Positions 43,740 through 51,167 of a stretch of DNA of 64,000 bases are shown one piece after another. Source of the DNA: Akkermansia sp. (GTDB lineage Bacteria; Verrucomicrobiota; Verrucomicrobiia; Verrucomicrobiales; Akkermansiaceae); contig JAFZHC010000006.1 in the NCBI GenBank assembly GCA_017555025.1, forward strand, positions 20,468 to 84,467. The letters are read 5' to 3'. Position numbers and translations under genes: made by a program. A model generated the notes under the pieces. The model was given only the letters and a program-made list of their open reading frames with translations, did no database searches and was not told where the DNA came from. Every line of letters begins with the position of its first letter. Position 1 is the stretch's first letter.

Positions 43740-44831
43740 TCAGGCTTGCTCTGAGGGTTCGAAGTTCATATTAAGGTATCGGTCAGCCTGTTCCATTTCG
43801 GCCTCTAAGCTGTCAATATGGTCTATTTCATCGAGAGTGTTACCGGCGGAGGTGCGTACCCCTGCGGTGTAATTGCCCGGTGGCTGCAGGCCGAAAAAGC
43901 GGCGGCTGAGTTTATCGTTCGGTTTTTCGGAGAGCTGAATGACAAGTTCTCTGAGCAGGAAGAGGCTGTGAGTGGTGAGCATGACCTGCACGCCTGCCCG
44001 GCAAAGCCCCAGAATGATGCTGACGAGCACCGGAAGATGGGATGTGTTGATATTCATTTCCGGCTCATCCCAGAAAAGAGACGTTCCGCTGCGCACGGAG
44101 CCGTTGCCTATGAGGAGCCCCAGCGTACCGATGCGCTTGAATCCTTCTGCTACCAGATTCAGCTCCAGCGGTTCCTGGCCGCCGCGTTTCAGGAAAAAAC
44201 GTCCATTGATGCGTTGCAGGGTACCGGAGAGCAATTTTTCAATCTGTTTGATGACGTAGCGCAGGGATTCGGGGATGGGGGAGGTGTTGCCCGGTTCTTC
44301 CTCCAGTGCACGGCAGAGCTCCCAGCTGGCGGAGTCCAGTAGCTCCGGGTAACGCTTGCCTGCCTGCATGTAGCAGGGGTAGATAGAAAGCACTTCACGG
44401 GGAGAAATAAACACGGCGTTTTCACTCAGAAATCGCTGGGGTAACTTGCGGATGTGCAGGCCTTCCTCCTCGTGCTCGGCAGTAAAGTTAAAGGACAGCT
44501 CGGCTGAGCCGAGCGGTACCTTGCCTCCCTCGAGAGATGCCTTGACTGCGGCCGTGCCATTGCCTCGGTTGCGGGCCGTGAGTGAGGTAAGATTATGGGT
44601 GCCGAACACGCGCAGCAAGTCGCGGCGTAGGCGTTTTTCTTCAGCCCATACCTCCGGCAACTCCCGGCGATTACCATCGCACCCCCATTTGGTGATGGCA
44701 TAGCACAGCTTCATGAGGTGGCTTTTGCCGGAATCATTACCGCCGACAATGATGTTGACCCCGGGCACAAAAGTAAATGTCTCCTGCCGCGGGAAAACCG
44801 TTACACCCTCTACAGCCAGCTTTCTTATCAT
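43740..44831 (-). CDS. OLD-like AAA/ABC-type ATPase
   Basis: A 363-residue ATPase of the AAA_15/AAA_21 (OLD-like, SMC-related) group. Walker A GGNDSGKS (30-37), a signature-like VAEG (227-230), Walker B and catalytic Glu in FWDEPEMN (253-260), and the H-loop TTHS (286-289). No TOPRIM domain follows, unlike true OLD proteins. ATPases of this group work with separate nucleases or toxins in several phage-defence systems (Septu, PARIS, Gabija-like pairs); here the partner would be the PD-(D/E)XK-like protein encoded 2 nt downstream. The start at 44831 is 7 nt below a promoter. Confidence 0.88.
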   Translation of the reverse strand: MIRKLAVEGVTVFPRQETFTFVPGVNIIVGGNDSGKSHLMKLCYAITKWGCDGNRRELPEVWAEEKRLRRDLLRVFGTHNLTSLTARNRGNGTAAVKASLEGGKVPLGSAELSFNFTAEHEEEGLHIRKLPQRFLSENAVFISPREVLSIYPCYMQAGKRYPELLDSASWELCRALEEEPGNTSPIPESLRYVIKQIEKLLSGTLQRINGRFFLKRGGQEPLELNLVAEGFKRIGTLGLLIGNGSVRSGTSLFWDEPEMNINTSHLPVLVSIILGLCRAGVQVMLTTHSLFLLRELVIQLSEKPNDKLSRRFFGLQPPGNYTAGVRTSAGNTLDEIDHIDSLEAEMEQADRYLNMNFEPSEQA

Positions 44832-44838
44832 ACCCGCT

Positions 44839-44867
44839 ATTCTACCCCATTCGTCGGGGAATGGCAA
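44839..44867 (-). promoter_or_regulatory. Promoter of the ATPase-nuclease-DUF1287 operon
   Basis: Minus strand TTGCCA (44867-44862), 17 nt, TAGAAT (44844-44839), 7 nt to the ATG. It is the only promoter seen for the four genes. Confidence 0.7.
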
Positions 44868-44985
44868 TGAAGAAATGCCGAGAAAATAGCTTTTTTCATT
44901 CAGACAATCATCAGGAATTAGGATGGAAATCGGGAGAAGGGGCATACTGTGGCGCATGCTCTTTACTGTATGACTTTGCTGTTGC

Positions 44986-45015
44986 TTGTCACGGGGGGCG
45001 AGGCTGTGCTAAAAT
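44986..45015 (+). promoter_or_regulatory. Promoter of the FKBP gene
   Basis: TTGTCA (44986-44991), 18 nt, TAAAAT (45010-45015), 6 nt to the ATG. Confidence 0.65.
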
Positions 45016-45021
45016 GCACTC

Positions 45022-45660
45022 ATGACCGATCAGGACAAAATGAAAAAAGTGATGGGGTACCTCATTGGGTACCGCTTGGGCAGCCAGATGCTGCCGCAGA
45101 TGCTCCCCGGCATCGAGGCCGATGACGTAGTGGCCGAGACCCTGGCTAAGGGGGTGAAGGACGGTATTTCCGGCGATATGGACATGAGCCTCATCGATGA
45201 GAAGGTGGAGGAATACCAGAACGCCTTTGTCAGCATGCTGCAGGAGCGTGGTAAGAAGGTTGGCGAGGCTAACTTGGAGAAGGGGCGCCTGTACATGGCT
45301 GAGAATGGCAAGCGTGCCGAGGTGACTACTACTGAGAGCGGTCTGCAGTACGAAGTGCTTGTAGCCGGTGGCAGCGAGAAGTATGATGCCGCTGTGCATG
45401 GCGATGCCCCTACTGCTGAAGTGATGTACAAGGGTACACTTGTGGACGGCACAGTGTTTGACCAGTCCCGCCAGCCTGTGAAGTTTAACATTCGTCAGGT
45501 GATTCCCGGTTTCACCGAGGCTCTGAAGCTTATGCCTGTTGGCGCTAAGTGGAAGGTGACAATTCCTGCCAATCTGGCATACGGCGCTAATGGCCCCGGC
45601 AGCATTGGCCCGAACTCCACGCTTATTTTCGAGATGGAACTCATCTCCCTTACCAAGTAA
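45022..45660 (+). CDS. FKBP-type peptidyl-prolyl isomerase
   Basis: A 212-residue protein. The N-terminal half (about 1-95) is the helical dimerisation region found in Mip/FkpA/FklB proteins (GYLIGYRLGSQM); the FKBP domain follows at about 105-212 with VMYKGTLVDGTVFDQS, FNIRQVIPGFTEALKLMPVGAKWKV-type text and IPANLAYGANGPGSIGPNSTLIFEMELIS-type end, read in pieces. There is no signal peptide, so it is cytoplasmic like FklB. A GC-rich hairpin follows the stop. Confidence 0.93.
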   Translation: MTDQDKMKKVMGYLIGYRLGSQMLPQMLPGIEADDVVAETLAKGVKDGISGDMDMSLIDEKVEEYQNAFVSMLQERGKKVGEANLEKGRLYMAENGKRAEVTTTESGLQYEVLVAGGSEKYDAAVHGDAPTAEVMYKGTLVDGTVFDQSRQPVKFNIRQVIPGFTEALKLMPVGAKWKVTIPANLAYGANGPGSIGPNSTLIFEMELISLTK

Positions 45661-45670
45661 TCTTCATAAC

Positions 45671-45699
45671 GCCGACGGGTGGTGCTGCTGCCCGTCGGC
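45671..45699 (+). terminator. Hairpin after the FKBP gene
   Basis: A 9-bp stem GCCGACGGG/CCCGTCGGC (45671-45679 with 45691-45699) without a clear T-run; may only partly stop transcription. Confidence 0.55.
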
Positions 45700-45720
45700 A
45701 ATTACCCCATACTCGTTATT

Positions 45721-45900
45721 ATGAATACACGTACCGGCAAATTTATTCGCAGTGCATTGTTTGCAGCGCTCGGTGTCTTCTTCCTGATGTATGCGCTGGA
45801 CATGCCGCCCGGCGGGTATCGTACCGCATTCTTTGCTTTCTTCGGGCTCGATATCGTCTGGGCTATCTGCCTGCTCGTTTCTGCTATTCGTAATCGCTGA
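45721..45900 (+). CDS. Small two-helix membrane protein
   Basis: A 59-residue protein: basic start (MNTRTGKFIR), then two hydrophobic helices (about 11-24 and 31-54) joined by a short MPPGGYRT turn, ending in Arg. No family recognised. It lies 60 nt after the FKBP gene, separated from it by a hairpin, and is closed by a strong terminator, which supports it as a real gene. Confidence 0.6.
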   Translation: MNTRTGKFIRSALFAALGVFFLMYALDMPPGGYRTAFFAFFGLDIVWAICLLVSAIRNR

Positions 45901-45926
45901 TTGCTCATAATCAGTCTTTCCTGTTC

Positions 45927-45966
45927 GCCGCTGTTGTGTTATTACGACAGCGGCCTTTTTTCTTTG
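45927..45966 (+). terminator. Terminator after the small membrane protein
   Basis: Stem GCCGCTGT/ACAGCGGC (45927-45934 with 45947-45954), then CTTTTTTCTTT. Confidence 0.85.
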
Positions 45967-46000
45967 AACGAAGGCAAAGGTGGCGGTGTCGAAGTTGCAG

Positions 46001-46435
46001 ATGAAGAAGTTTTCGGCAGCTAAAGTGGTGAGTGTGGTCATTCTGGCCGTTGTGGGGGTGTGGGTGCAGAGCCGAACCTTAAACATTGGCGAATTCTCCT
46101 GGACTCAAATTGGCTTTTATCCCATCAGCGATAAATCCGTTCATGTGGTAAAGTACGGGGATGAGACCCTGTGCAGCCGCTTGCTGGATGTAGGGGAAGA
46201 CCCTTGGGTGCGAGCCAATGCAGATCGCACACTATCGGTCTCCTACGGCAAGGTGGGGCAGGCTACTACGGTGCATTATTCTGTGGATAAGAAAGCCTAT
46301 GTAACACCCCGTGAGGAACTGGCAAGCAGCAATGAGCTGAACTTTCAGACCCTGGCCATGGGAGAATCTGATTATTGCTTATCCGTACAGGTGCAGGATT
46401 TTAATCGGCGGGTGGATAACTGGAGCCGAAAATGA
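46001..46435 (+). CDS. Exported or membrane-anchored protein of unknown function
   Basis: A 144-residue protein with one hydrophobic N-terminal helix (about 6-22, VVSVVILAVVGVWVQ) that could be a signal or anchor, then a beta-rich domain with no recognised family. A weak -35/-10 pair (TTGAAC at 45964, TGTCGA at 45987) would put the ATG at 46001 8 nt below the -10; an in-frame GTG at 45980 is an alternative. It lies 85 nt before rimO, which has its own promoter. Confidence 0.55.
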   Translation: MKKFSAAKVVSVVILAVVGVWVQSRTLNIGEFSWTQIGFYPISDKSVHVVKYGDETLCSRLLDVGEDPWVRANADRTLSVSYGKVGQATTVHYSVDKKAYVTPREELASSNELNFQTLAMGESDYCLSVQVQDFNRRVDNWSRK

Positions 46436-46485
46436 AGAATGGGTAATGCCGTGGCGGAATTCGGGGTGATGCATACCCTTTGCTC

Positions 46486-46514
46486 TTGCAATTAGCTGTT
46501 TATTGAGGTATGAT
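46486..46514 (+). promoter_or_regulatory. rimO promoter
   Basis: TTGCAA (46486-46491), 17 nt, TATGAT (46509-46514), 6 nt to the ATG at 46521. An in-frame upstream start at 46503 would lie in the promoter and is excluded. Confidence 0.75.
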
Positions 46515-46520
46515 TCGGCT

Positions 46521-47906
46521 ATGGCAGTAACGTTTGCAATCGTATCTCTGGGGTGTGCGAAGAATCTGGTGGATTCTGAGGTGATGGCTGACCGTATGTT
46601 AGCCGCCGGTTTTGAGAAGACGGAGCCTGAGCTGGCAGCCGTTCTCATTATCAACACCTGTGCTTTTATCGACCCTGCTAAAAAGGAAGCTATTGATACG
46701 ATTTTTGCAGCATCTCGGGCTCGCGAGGAAGGTGAGGCTCCTGCCGAACAGAAAATTATTGTTGCCGGTTGTCTATCACAGCGCTATGCCGAGGAGCTGG
46801 TTAGCCTGATGCCTGAGGTGGAATGTTTTATCGGTGTCGATAAGGTATGCGAGGTCGCTGAGATTGCCAAAGCCTGTCTGGCTGGCACCGCTGAGAAAGT
46901 GTATGCCACTAAGGTCTCGAAACTGATGCCGGATTTCGGAGATACCCGCTATCGCCTTACTTCTGCCCATACTGCTTATGTTAAAATTGCCGAGGGGTGC
47001 AACCATGCCTGCGCTTATTGTGTGATACCCCGTATACGCGGCGGTCATCGCAGTCGCCCGCAGGCCAACGTGCTGCGTGAAGTTCGTGCGCTGGTGGAGC
47101 AGGGGTGTAAAGAGATAAACCTTATCGCTCAGGATACGACTTATTACGGCATGGATAAATGGGAGAAGAAAGCCGCCAAGACCAGCGGTGTGGATTCCTC
47201 CCGTGGTGAGTCGCTGGCAACATTGCTGCGAGAGATTAATGGCATCCCCGGTGATTTCTGGGTGCGCGTGTTATATACGCACCCCGCGCATTGGAGCCGC
47301 GAATTGATAGATGTTTTCGCTACCTGTGAAAAGGTGGTAAAGTATGTGGATATACCTCTGCAGCACATCTCTGCTCATATTCTGGAGGAGCAGCGCCGTA
47401 AGACAGATGGCGACTATATTCGCAATCTCATTCGCGATTTGCGTGCTGCCGTGCCCGGTATCGGTCTGCGCACTACCTTTATCAGCGGTTTGCCGGGGGA
47501 AACGGAGGAGGATCACGCAGAGCTGCGCGACTTCATTCGCGAGTTCCGCTTTGAGCGAGCCGGCGTATTCCCCTATTCTCGAGAGGAAGGGGCGCTGGCT
47601 GCCAAGATGCCGGGCCAGGTGCACCACTCTACCCGAAAGCGTCGCGCTAATGAGCTTTCCATGATATTGGCCGGTATAGCTGATGAAATCGGGCAGGATT
47701 GTGTGGGTCAGACTATCCGCGTGTTGGTGGATGAGCCCGGTTTGGCTCGTGGCCCTTGGGATGCCCCCGATGTGGATGGCTCCATTCATGTAGACCCGGC
47801 GTTGCCTGTAGGTGAGTTTGCCGATGTTACCATTGTGGATTCCATTGCCTATGAGTTGTTTGCCGAAGGCGCTGATGAGGTGGATGACTTTGAAGAGCTC
47901 GATTGA
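46521..47906 (+). CDS. rimO: Ribosomal protein uS12 methylthiotransferase RimO
   Basis: A 461-residue radical SAM methylthiotransferase that modifies the conserved Asp of ribosomal protein uS12. The N-terminal UPF0004 domain has its cluster cysteines (SLGCAKN at 9-15, INTCAF at 45-50, VAGCLSQR later), the radical SAM motif is EGCNHACAYCVIP, followed by GGHRSRP, typical of RimO rather than MiaB, and a C-terminal TRAM domain follows. An insertion at about 215-232 (KKAAKTSGVDSSRGE) lengthens the loop. The start is 6 nt below the -10. Confidence 0.95.
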   Translation: MAVTFAIVSLGCAKNLVDSEVMADRMLAAGFEKTEPELAAVLIINTCAFIDPAKKEAIDTIFAASRAREEGEAPAEQKIIVAGCLSQRYAEELVSLMPEVECFIGVDKVCEVAEIAKACLAGTAEKVYATKVSKLMPDFGDTRYRLTSAHTAYVKIAEGCNHACAYCVIPRIRGGHRSRPQANVLREVRALVEQGCKEINLIAQDTTYYGMDKWEKKAAKTSGVDSSRGESLATLLREINGIPGDFWVRVLYTHPAHWSRELIDVFATCEKVVKYVDIPLQHISAHILEEQRRKTDGDYIRNLIRDLRAAVPGIGLRTTFISGLPGETEEDHAELRDFIREFRFERAGVFPYSREEGALAAKMPGQVHHSTRKRRANELSMILAGIADEIGQDCVGQTIRVLVDEPGLARGPWDAPDVDGSIHVDPALPVGEFADVTIVDSIAYELFAEGADEVDDFEELD

Positions 47907-48128
47907 TAACACGTCCCCTACTTGGCTGAAAATCCGACTCGTTGACTTGGACTCTGCAGAGCCGGATGGGGCTATGCAGTAAGGCCTCTCACGTCGTTCT
48001 CCGAGGGGGCATAACAATTGAGAGCGGCTCAGCGTGCATAGGAGGAACGTTGCCTGAATCAATAATTTGAAGATTGATATTTTTTGATAATAGGCGTATT
48101 CGATTTTGTTTTTCGTCTTTTTGTTTTT

Positions 48129-48155
48129 GGCGAGCTTCTTCGCTTGCCATTTTTT
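48129..48155 (+). terminator. Terminator in the rimO-opp gap
   Basis: Hairpin GGCGAG/CTTGCC (48129-48134 with 48143-48148) then A and six T. It lies about 220 nt after rimO; the DNA between (47910-48128) shows no gene. Confidence 0.6.
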
Positions 48156-48187
48156 CGCAAAAGGGGATTTCAGCACGCAATAAGTGC

Positions 48188-48217
48188 TTGCAGGTGGTGG
48201 GGAAAATGTGTTAAGAT
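48188..48217 (+). promoter_or_regulatory. Promoter of the oligopeptide transport operon
   Basis: TTGCAG (48188-48193), 18 nt, TAAGAT (48212-48217), 12 nt to the ATG at 48230. Confidence 0.6.
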
Positions 48218-48229
48218 ACAGCCCATCAA

Positions 48230-49555
48230 ATGCGCCAATACATCATACGCCGCCTGTTGCTGATGCCGATCACGCTGATTGGCATCACCTTTGTGGTGTT
48301 CTGCCTCACGCGTATGGTCCCCGGTGGCCCGGTCGAGCGCATTTTGCAGGAGCAGGCCATTGGTGCATTGGCCGGTGAGAAATCTACCGGGCAGTCCGGT
48401 GCCATGGTAGGAGAGGCCGATATTGAGCGACTGGAGGAGCTCTTTAACTTGCAGGAGCCTATGTGGCTTGCTTATCTTCAGTGGTTGGGGGTGCGCCGCC
48501 GCGAGGTGGAAATCACCAAAGCTGAGTTTGATGCCGATGATACGGCTATGTTGACCATTACCTCACTTAGCGGTCATTCGTCTGTTATTGAGGTGCAGCG
48601 AGAGGGTAACTCCGTGCATTACCTCGCGGAACCGTGGTTTGAGGAGGAAGGCTGGCGCATGCGAGTGGAGTCGCCCATGACACGGGCTCGCCGCTGGGCT
48701 AAGCGGCAGGGGATAACCGACCCTGCTGTGATTGAGCAGCGTGCCGCCTCCCCCGAATGTGCTCGCTGGCGCGTGGTTGCCTATCGTAAGGCATACGATG
48801 GATTGTTGGAGGGGAGTTTGGGGCGCTCGTACAAATACAATGAACCGGTAGGGAAAATGATGCTGGAGCTCTTGCCGGTATCGCTGTATTTCGGTATCTT
48901 GGGTGTGTTGATTTCCTATGGTGTCAGCATACCTCTTGGTGTGTATAAGGCTCTGAGCCATAATAGCTGGTTTGATAGCGCCAGCAGTTTGTTGGTGTTC
49001 TTTGGCTATGCTGTACCCGGATTTGCTTTAGGTGCCGTTTTGCTGGTGTATCTTGGCGCCCGTCTGGAATGGTTCCCTCTGTATGGGTTGACAAGCCCGG
49101 GTTTTTCGGATATGAGTTTAGGGGCTCAGCTCCGGGATTTGGCTGCTCATACGGCATTGCCTCTTTGCTGTTATGTGGTGTCTTCCTTCGCCATGGTGAC
49201 CATGATGATGAAGAATAACCTCATGGACCATATATCGGCCGACTATGTACGAACGGCCGTAGCTAAAGGAGTGCCTTTCCGCCGCGCTGTGTGGGGGCAT
49301 GCTTTCCGTAATTCGGTGATTCCTCTGGCCTCCACTCTGGGCAGCACGCTGTGTGGCGTGGTTGCCGGTTCTTTGCTCATAGAGCGTGTATTTGATATTC
49401 AGGGATTCGGCATGCTGAGTTTTCAGGCTTTGATGGATAAGGATTATTCCCTCATCATGGGTACGTTGTTACTCAGTTCAGTTCTGATAGTCGTTGGCAA
49501 TCTGCTCTCTGATATTCTGGTTGCTTTTATTGACCCTCGCATACGATTTGATTAA
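48230..49555 (+). CDS. Oligopeptide ABC transporter permease, OppB-like with insertion
   Basis: A 441-residue permease of the OppB/DppB class. Helix 1 (about 8-28, RRLLLMPITLIGITFVVFCL) is followed by the family phrase VPGGPVE, and helices 2-6 fill about 205-435, with the EAA cytoplasmic loop near HISADYVRTAVAKG. Between helix 1 and helix 2 an extra segment of about 110 residues (about 85-190, polar, WFEEEGWRMRVESP) extends the periplasmic loop; typical OppB is about 310. First gene of the operon; the next starts 8 nt on. Confidence 0.92.
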   Translation: MRQYIIRRLLLMPITLIGITFVVFCLTRMVPGGPVERILQEQAIGALAGEKSTGQSGAMVGEADIERLEELFNLQEPMWLAYLQWLGVRRREVEITKAEFDADDTAMLTITSLSGHSSVIEVQREGNSVHYLAEPWFEEEGWRMRVESPMTRARRWAKRQGITDPAVIEQRAASPECARWRVVAYRKAYDGLLEGSLGRSYKYNEPVGKMMLELLPVSLYFGILGVLISYGVSIPLGVYKALSHNSWFDSASSLLVFFGYAVPGFALGAVLLVYLGARLEWFPLYGLTSPGFSDMSLGAQLRDLAAHTALPLCCYVVSSFAMVTMMMKNNLMDHISADYVRTAVAKGVPFRRAVWGHAFRNSVIPLASTLGSTLCGVVAGSLLIERVFDIQGFGMLSFQALMDKDYSLIMGTLLLSSVLIVVGNLLSDILVAFIDPRIRFD

Positions 49556-49563
49556 AGCTCACC

Positions 49564-51162
49564 ATGAAACACAAAACCACCATAGCGATGTTGCTGATTC
49601 TGGCTGCCGTGGCAGGCGGGGTGGGGGAATTGTGTGGCTGGTTGTTGCCAACGCTTTCGTGGCCCTTTACGGTGAGCCGGGAGATGTGTATATTTTCCGC
49701 CCCGGGGGAATGGTTTCCTTTGCTGGCTGTAGATGGTCGTTTTCACTGGTTTGGCTGGCTGTGCATGCTCATGTTGCTGGCTGTTGCGGTTTATCTGCTG
49801 TTGCGCCGACGTGAGGATATGCGGGTTGCACCGGCAATTGCCCGCTGCTGGGCCAGATTCCGCGGTTTTAAGCGCGGGTACTATTCCTTGTTGATTCTTA
49901 TAGGCTTGTTTGTGCTAGCGGGGCTGGATCAAAGTCTGGTGGGTAAGCGGGCACTGTTAGTCTGTGCCAATGACCGCCTGTACCTGCCGGCATTCAGCCG
50001 CGATATTTATACCGGCGCTGAGTTCGGGCTTACGGGTAATGGAGCTCTGGCCGAAGCTGATTATCGTAAGCTCAAGGAGGTGAGCGGTTCCCCCGGCATG
50101 CCCTCTTTTGTGCTGATGCCGCTAATTCCCTTCGATGCCACAATGGATGCGGCATCTTTCCCGACAGAACCCTTGCCGGTGGTTCAGGGGTTAGTGTATG
50201 AACCCGATGGTAAAACTTTGTATAACGGATTGGCCAGCAGGCTTTATCCTGATGGGCGCGTGCATTTGCGCCTGCGTTATCGCAAGGGGGTGCCTGATGG
50301 CCTGGTGCAGGGCTGGGATGCCGAAGGCCACGAGGTGTATTCTGCTAATTACAAGATGGGCAAACTGCAGAAGCAGCACGTCATCGGTACGACATCGGCC
50401 AAGGAGTTTGTGACATTGACCGAACCGGATAAAGTGGTGAAAGTCTACTATCATCCGGCACCTCCCCTTACCGGCGGCCATCTGTTGGGTACCAACAGCC
50501 AAGGGGCTGATATTGCGGCGTATTTGTTTGGAGGTTTGCAGGTCAACATTAAGGCGGCATTGTTTTACTTGCCGGTAATTTATATTATCGGGCTGGCTGT
50601 AGGACTTTTTATGGGCTATTTTGCCGGATATACGGATTTGATTACCCAGCGAGTTATTGAGGTGATTTCTCAGCTGCCGTTCCTGTTCATCGTGATGATT
50701 ATATCCGATTTCGTGCCGCATGAAATGCGCGGTATGTTCCTCATTATGTGCTTATTGGCGGCGTTTGGGTGGATTCATATCACCTATCTTGTGCGTACAG
50801 CCACCATGAAGGAGAAGACCCGTGATTATGTGGCAGCTGCCCGTGTGATGGGAGCCGGTCCGGTGCATATTCTGCTGCGTCACATCCTGCCCAACCTTAC
50901 CGGTATTATTGTTACGCTGCTTCCTTTCAGTCTGGCTGCGGTTGTGTTGTCGCTGGCTTCGTTGGATTACATGGGGTTCGGCCTACCGGATACATATGCA
51001 AGTTGGGGGCGGTTACTGAATGACGGTCTGGCCAAATTGTCATCCCCCTGGGTGGTATCCTCGGCGTTCTTCTCACTTGTTACCTTGTTAGTGTTGGTAA
51101 CATTTGTGGGTGAGGCTGTTCGAGAGGCCGTAGACCCGCGTCGTCACACCTATTACGAGTAA
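49564..51162 (+). CDS. Oligopeptide ABC transporter permease, OppC-like with periplasmic insert
   Basis: A 532-residue permease of the OppC/DppC class (usually about 300). Helices at the N-terminus (about 5-22, 48-75, 101-120) precede a long extracytoplasmic region (about 130-310), and the transport core begins near LLGTNSQGADIAAYLFGG, with the EAA loop at RDYVAAARVMGAGPVHI. The insert contains a MORN/YwqK-like repeat pattern (LYPDGRVHLRLRYRKG, VPDGLVQGWDAEGHEVYSAN). Three N-terminal helices instead of one mean the topology differs from that of standard OppC. Confidence 0.9.
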   Translation: MKHKTTIAMLLILAAVAGGVGELCGWLLPTLSWPFTVSREMCIFSAPGEWFPLLAVDGRFHWFGWLCMLMLLAVAVYLLLRRREDMRVAPAIARCWARFRGFKRGYYSLLILIGLFVLAGLDQSLVGKRALLVCANDRLYLPAFSRDIYTGAEFGLTGNGALAEADYRKLKEVSGSPGMPSFVLMPLIPFDATMDAASFPTEPLPVVQGLVYEPDGKTLYNGLASRLYPDGRVHLRLRYRKGVPDGLVQGWDAEGHEVYSANYKMGKLQKQHVIGTTSAKEFVTLTEPDKVVKVYYHPAPPLTGGHLLGTNSQGADIAAYLFGGLQVNIKAALFYLPVIYIIGLAVGLFMGYFAGYTDLITQRVIEVISQLPFLFIVMIISDFVPHEMRGMFLIMCLLAAFGWIHITYLVRTATMKEKTRDYVAAARVMGAGPVHILLRHILPNLTGIIVTLLPFSLAAVVLSLASLDYMGFGLPDTYASWGRLLNDGLAKLSSPWVVSSAFFSLVTLLVLVTFVGEAVREAVDPRRHTYYE

Positions 51163-51167
51163 AGAAC

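Noticed and set aside
43740..44831. Calling the ATPase a true OLD nuclease or PARIS AriA
   Set aside because: No TOPRIM domain in the chain, and the neighbour looks like PD-(D/E)XK, not an AriB/TOPRIM protein.
47907..48128. tRNA-like or small-gene content in the rimO-opp gap
   Set aside because: GC-rich short pairings exist but no cloverleaf, anticodon arm or CCA end could be formed.
47271..48176. 301-codon minus-strand frame across the rimO end and the following gap
   Set aside because: Mostly opposite rimO; the only non-overlapping part is low complexity, and a terminator for the other strand lies in it.
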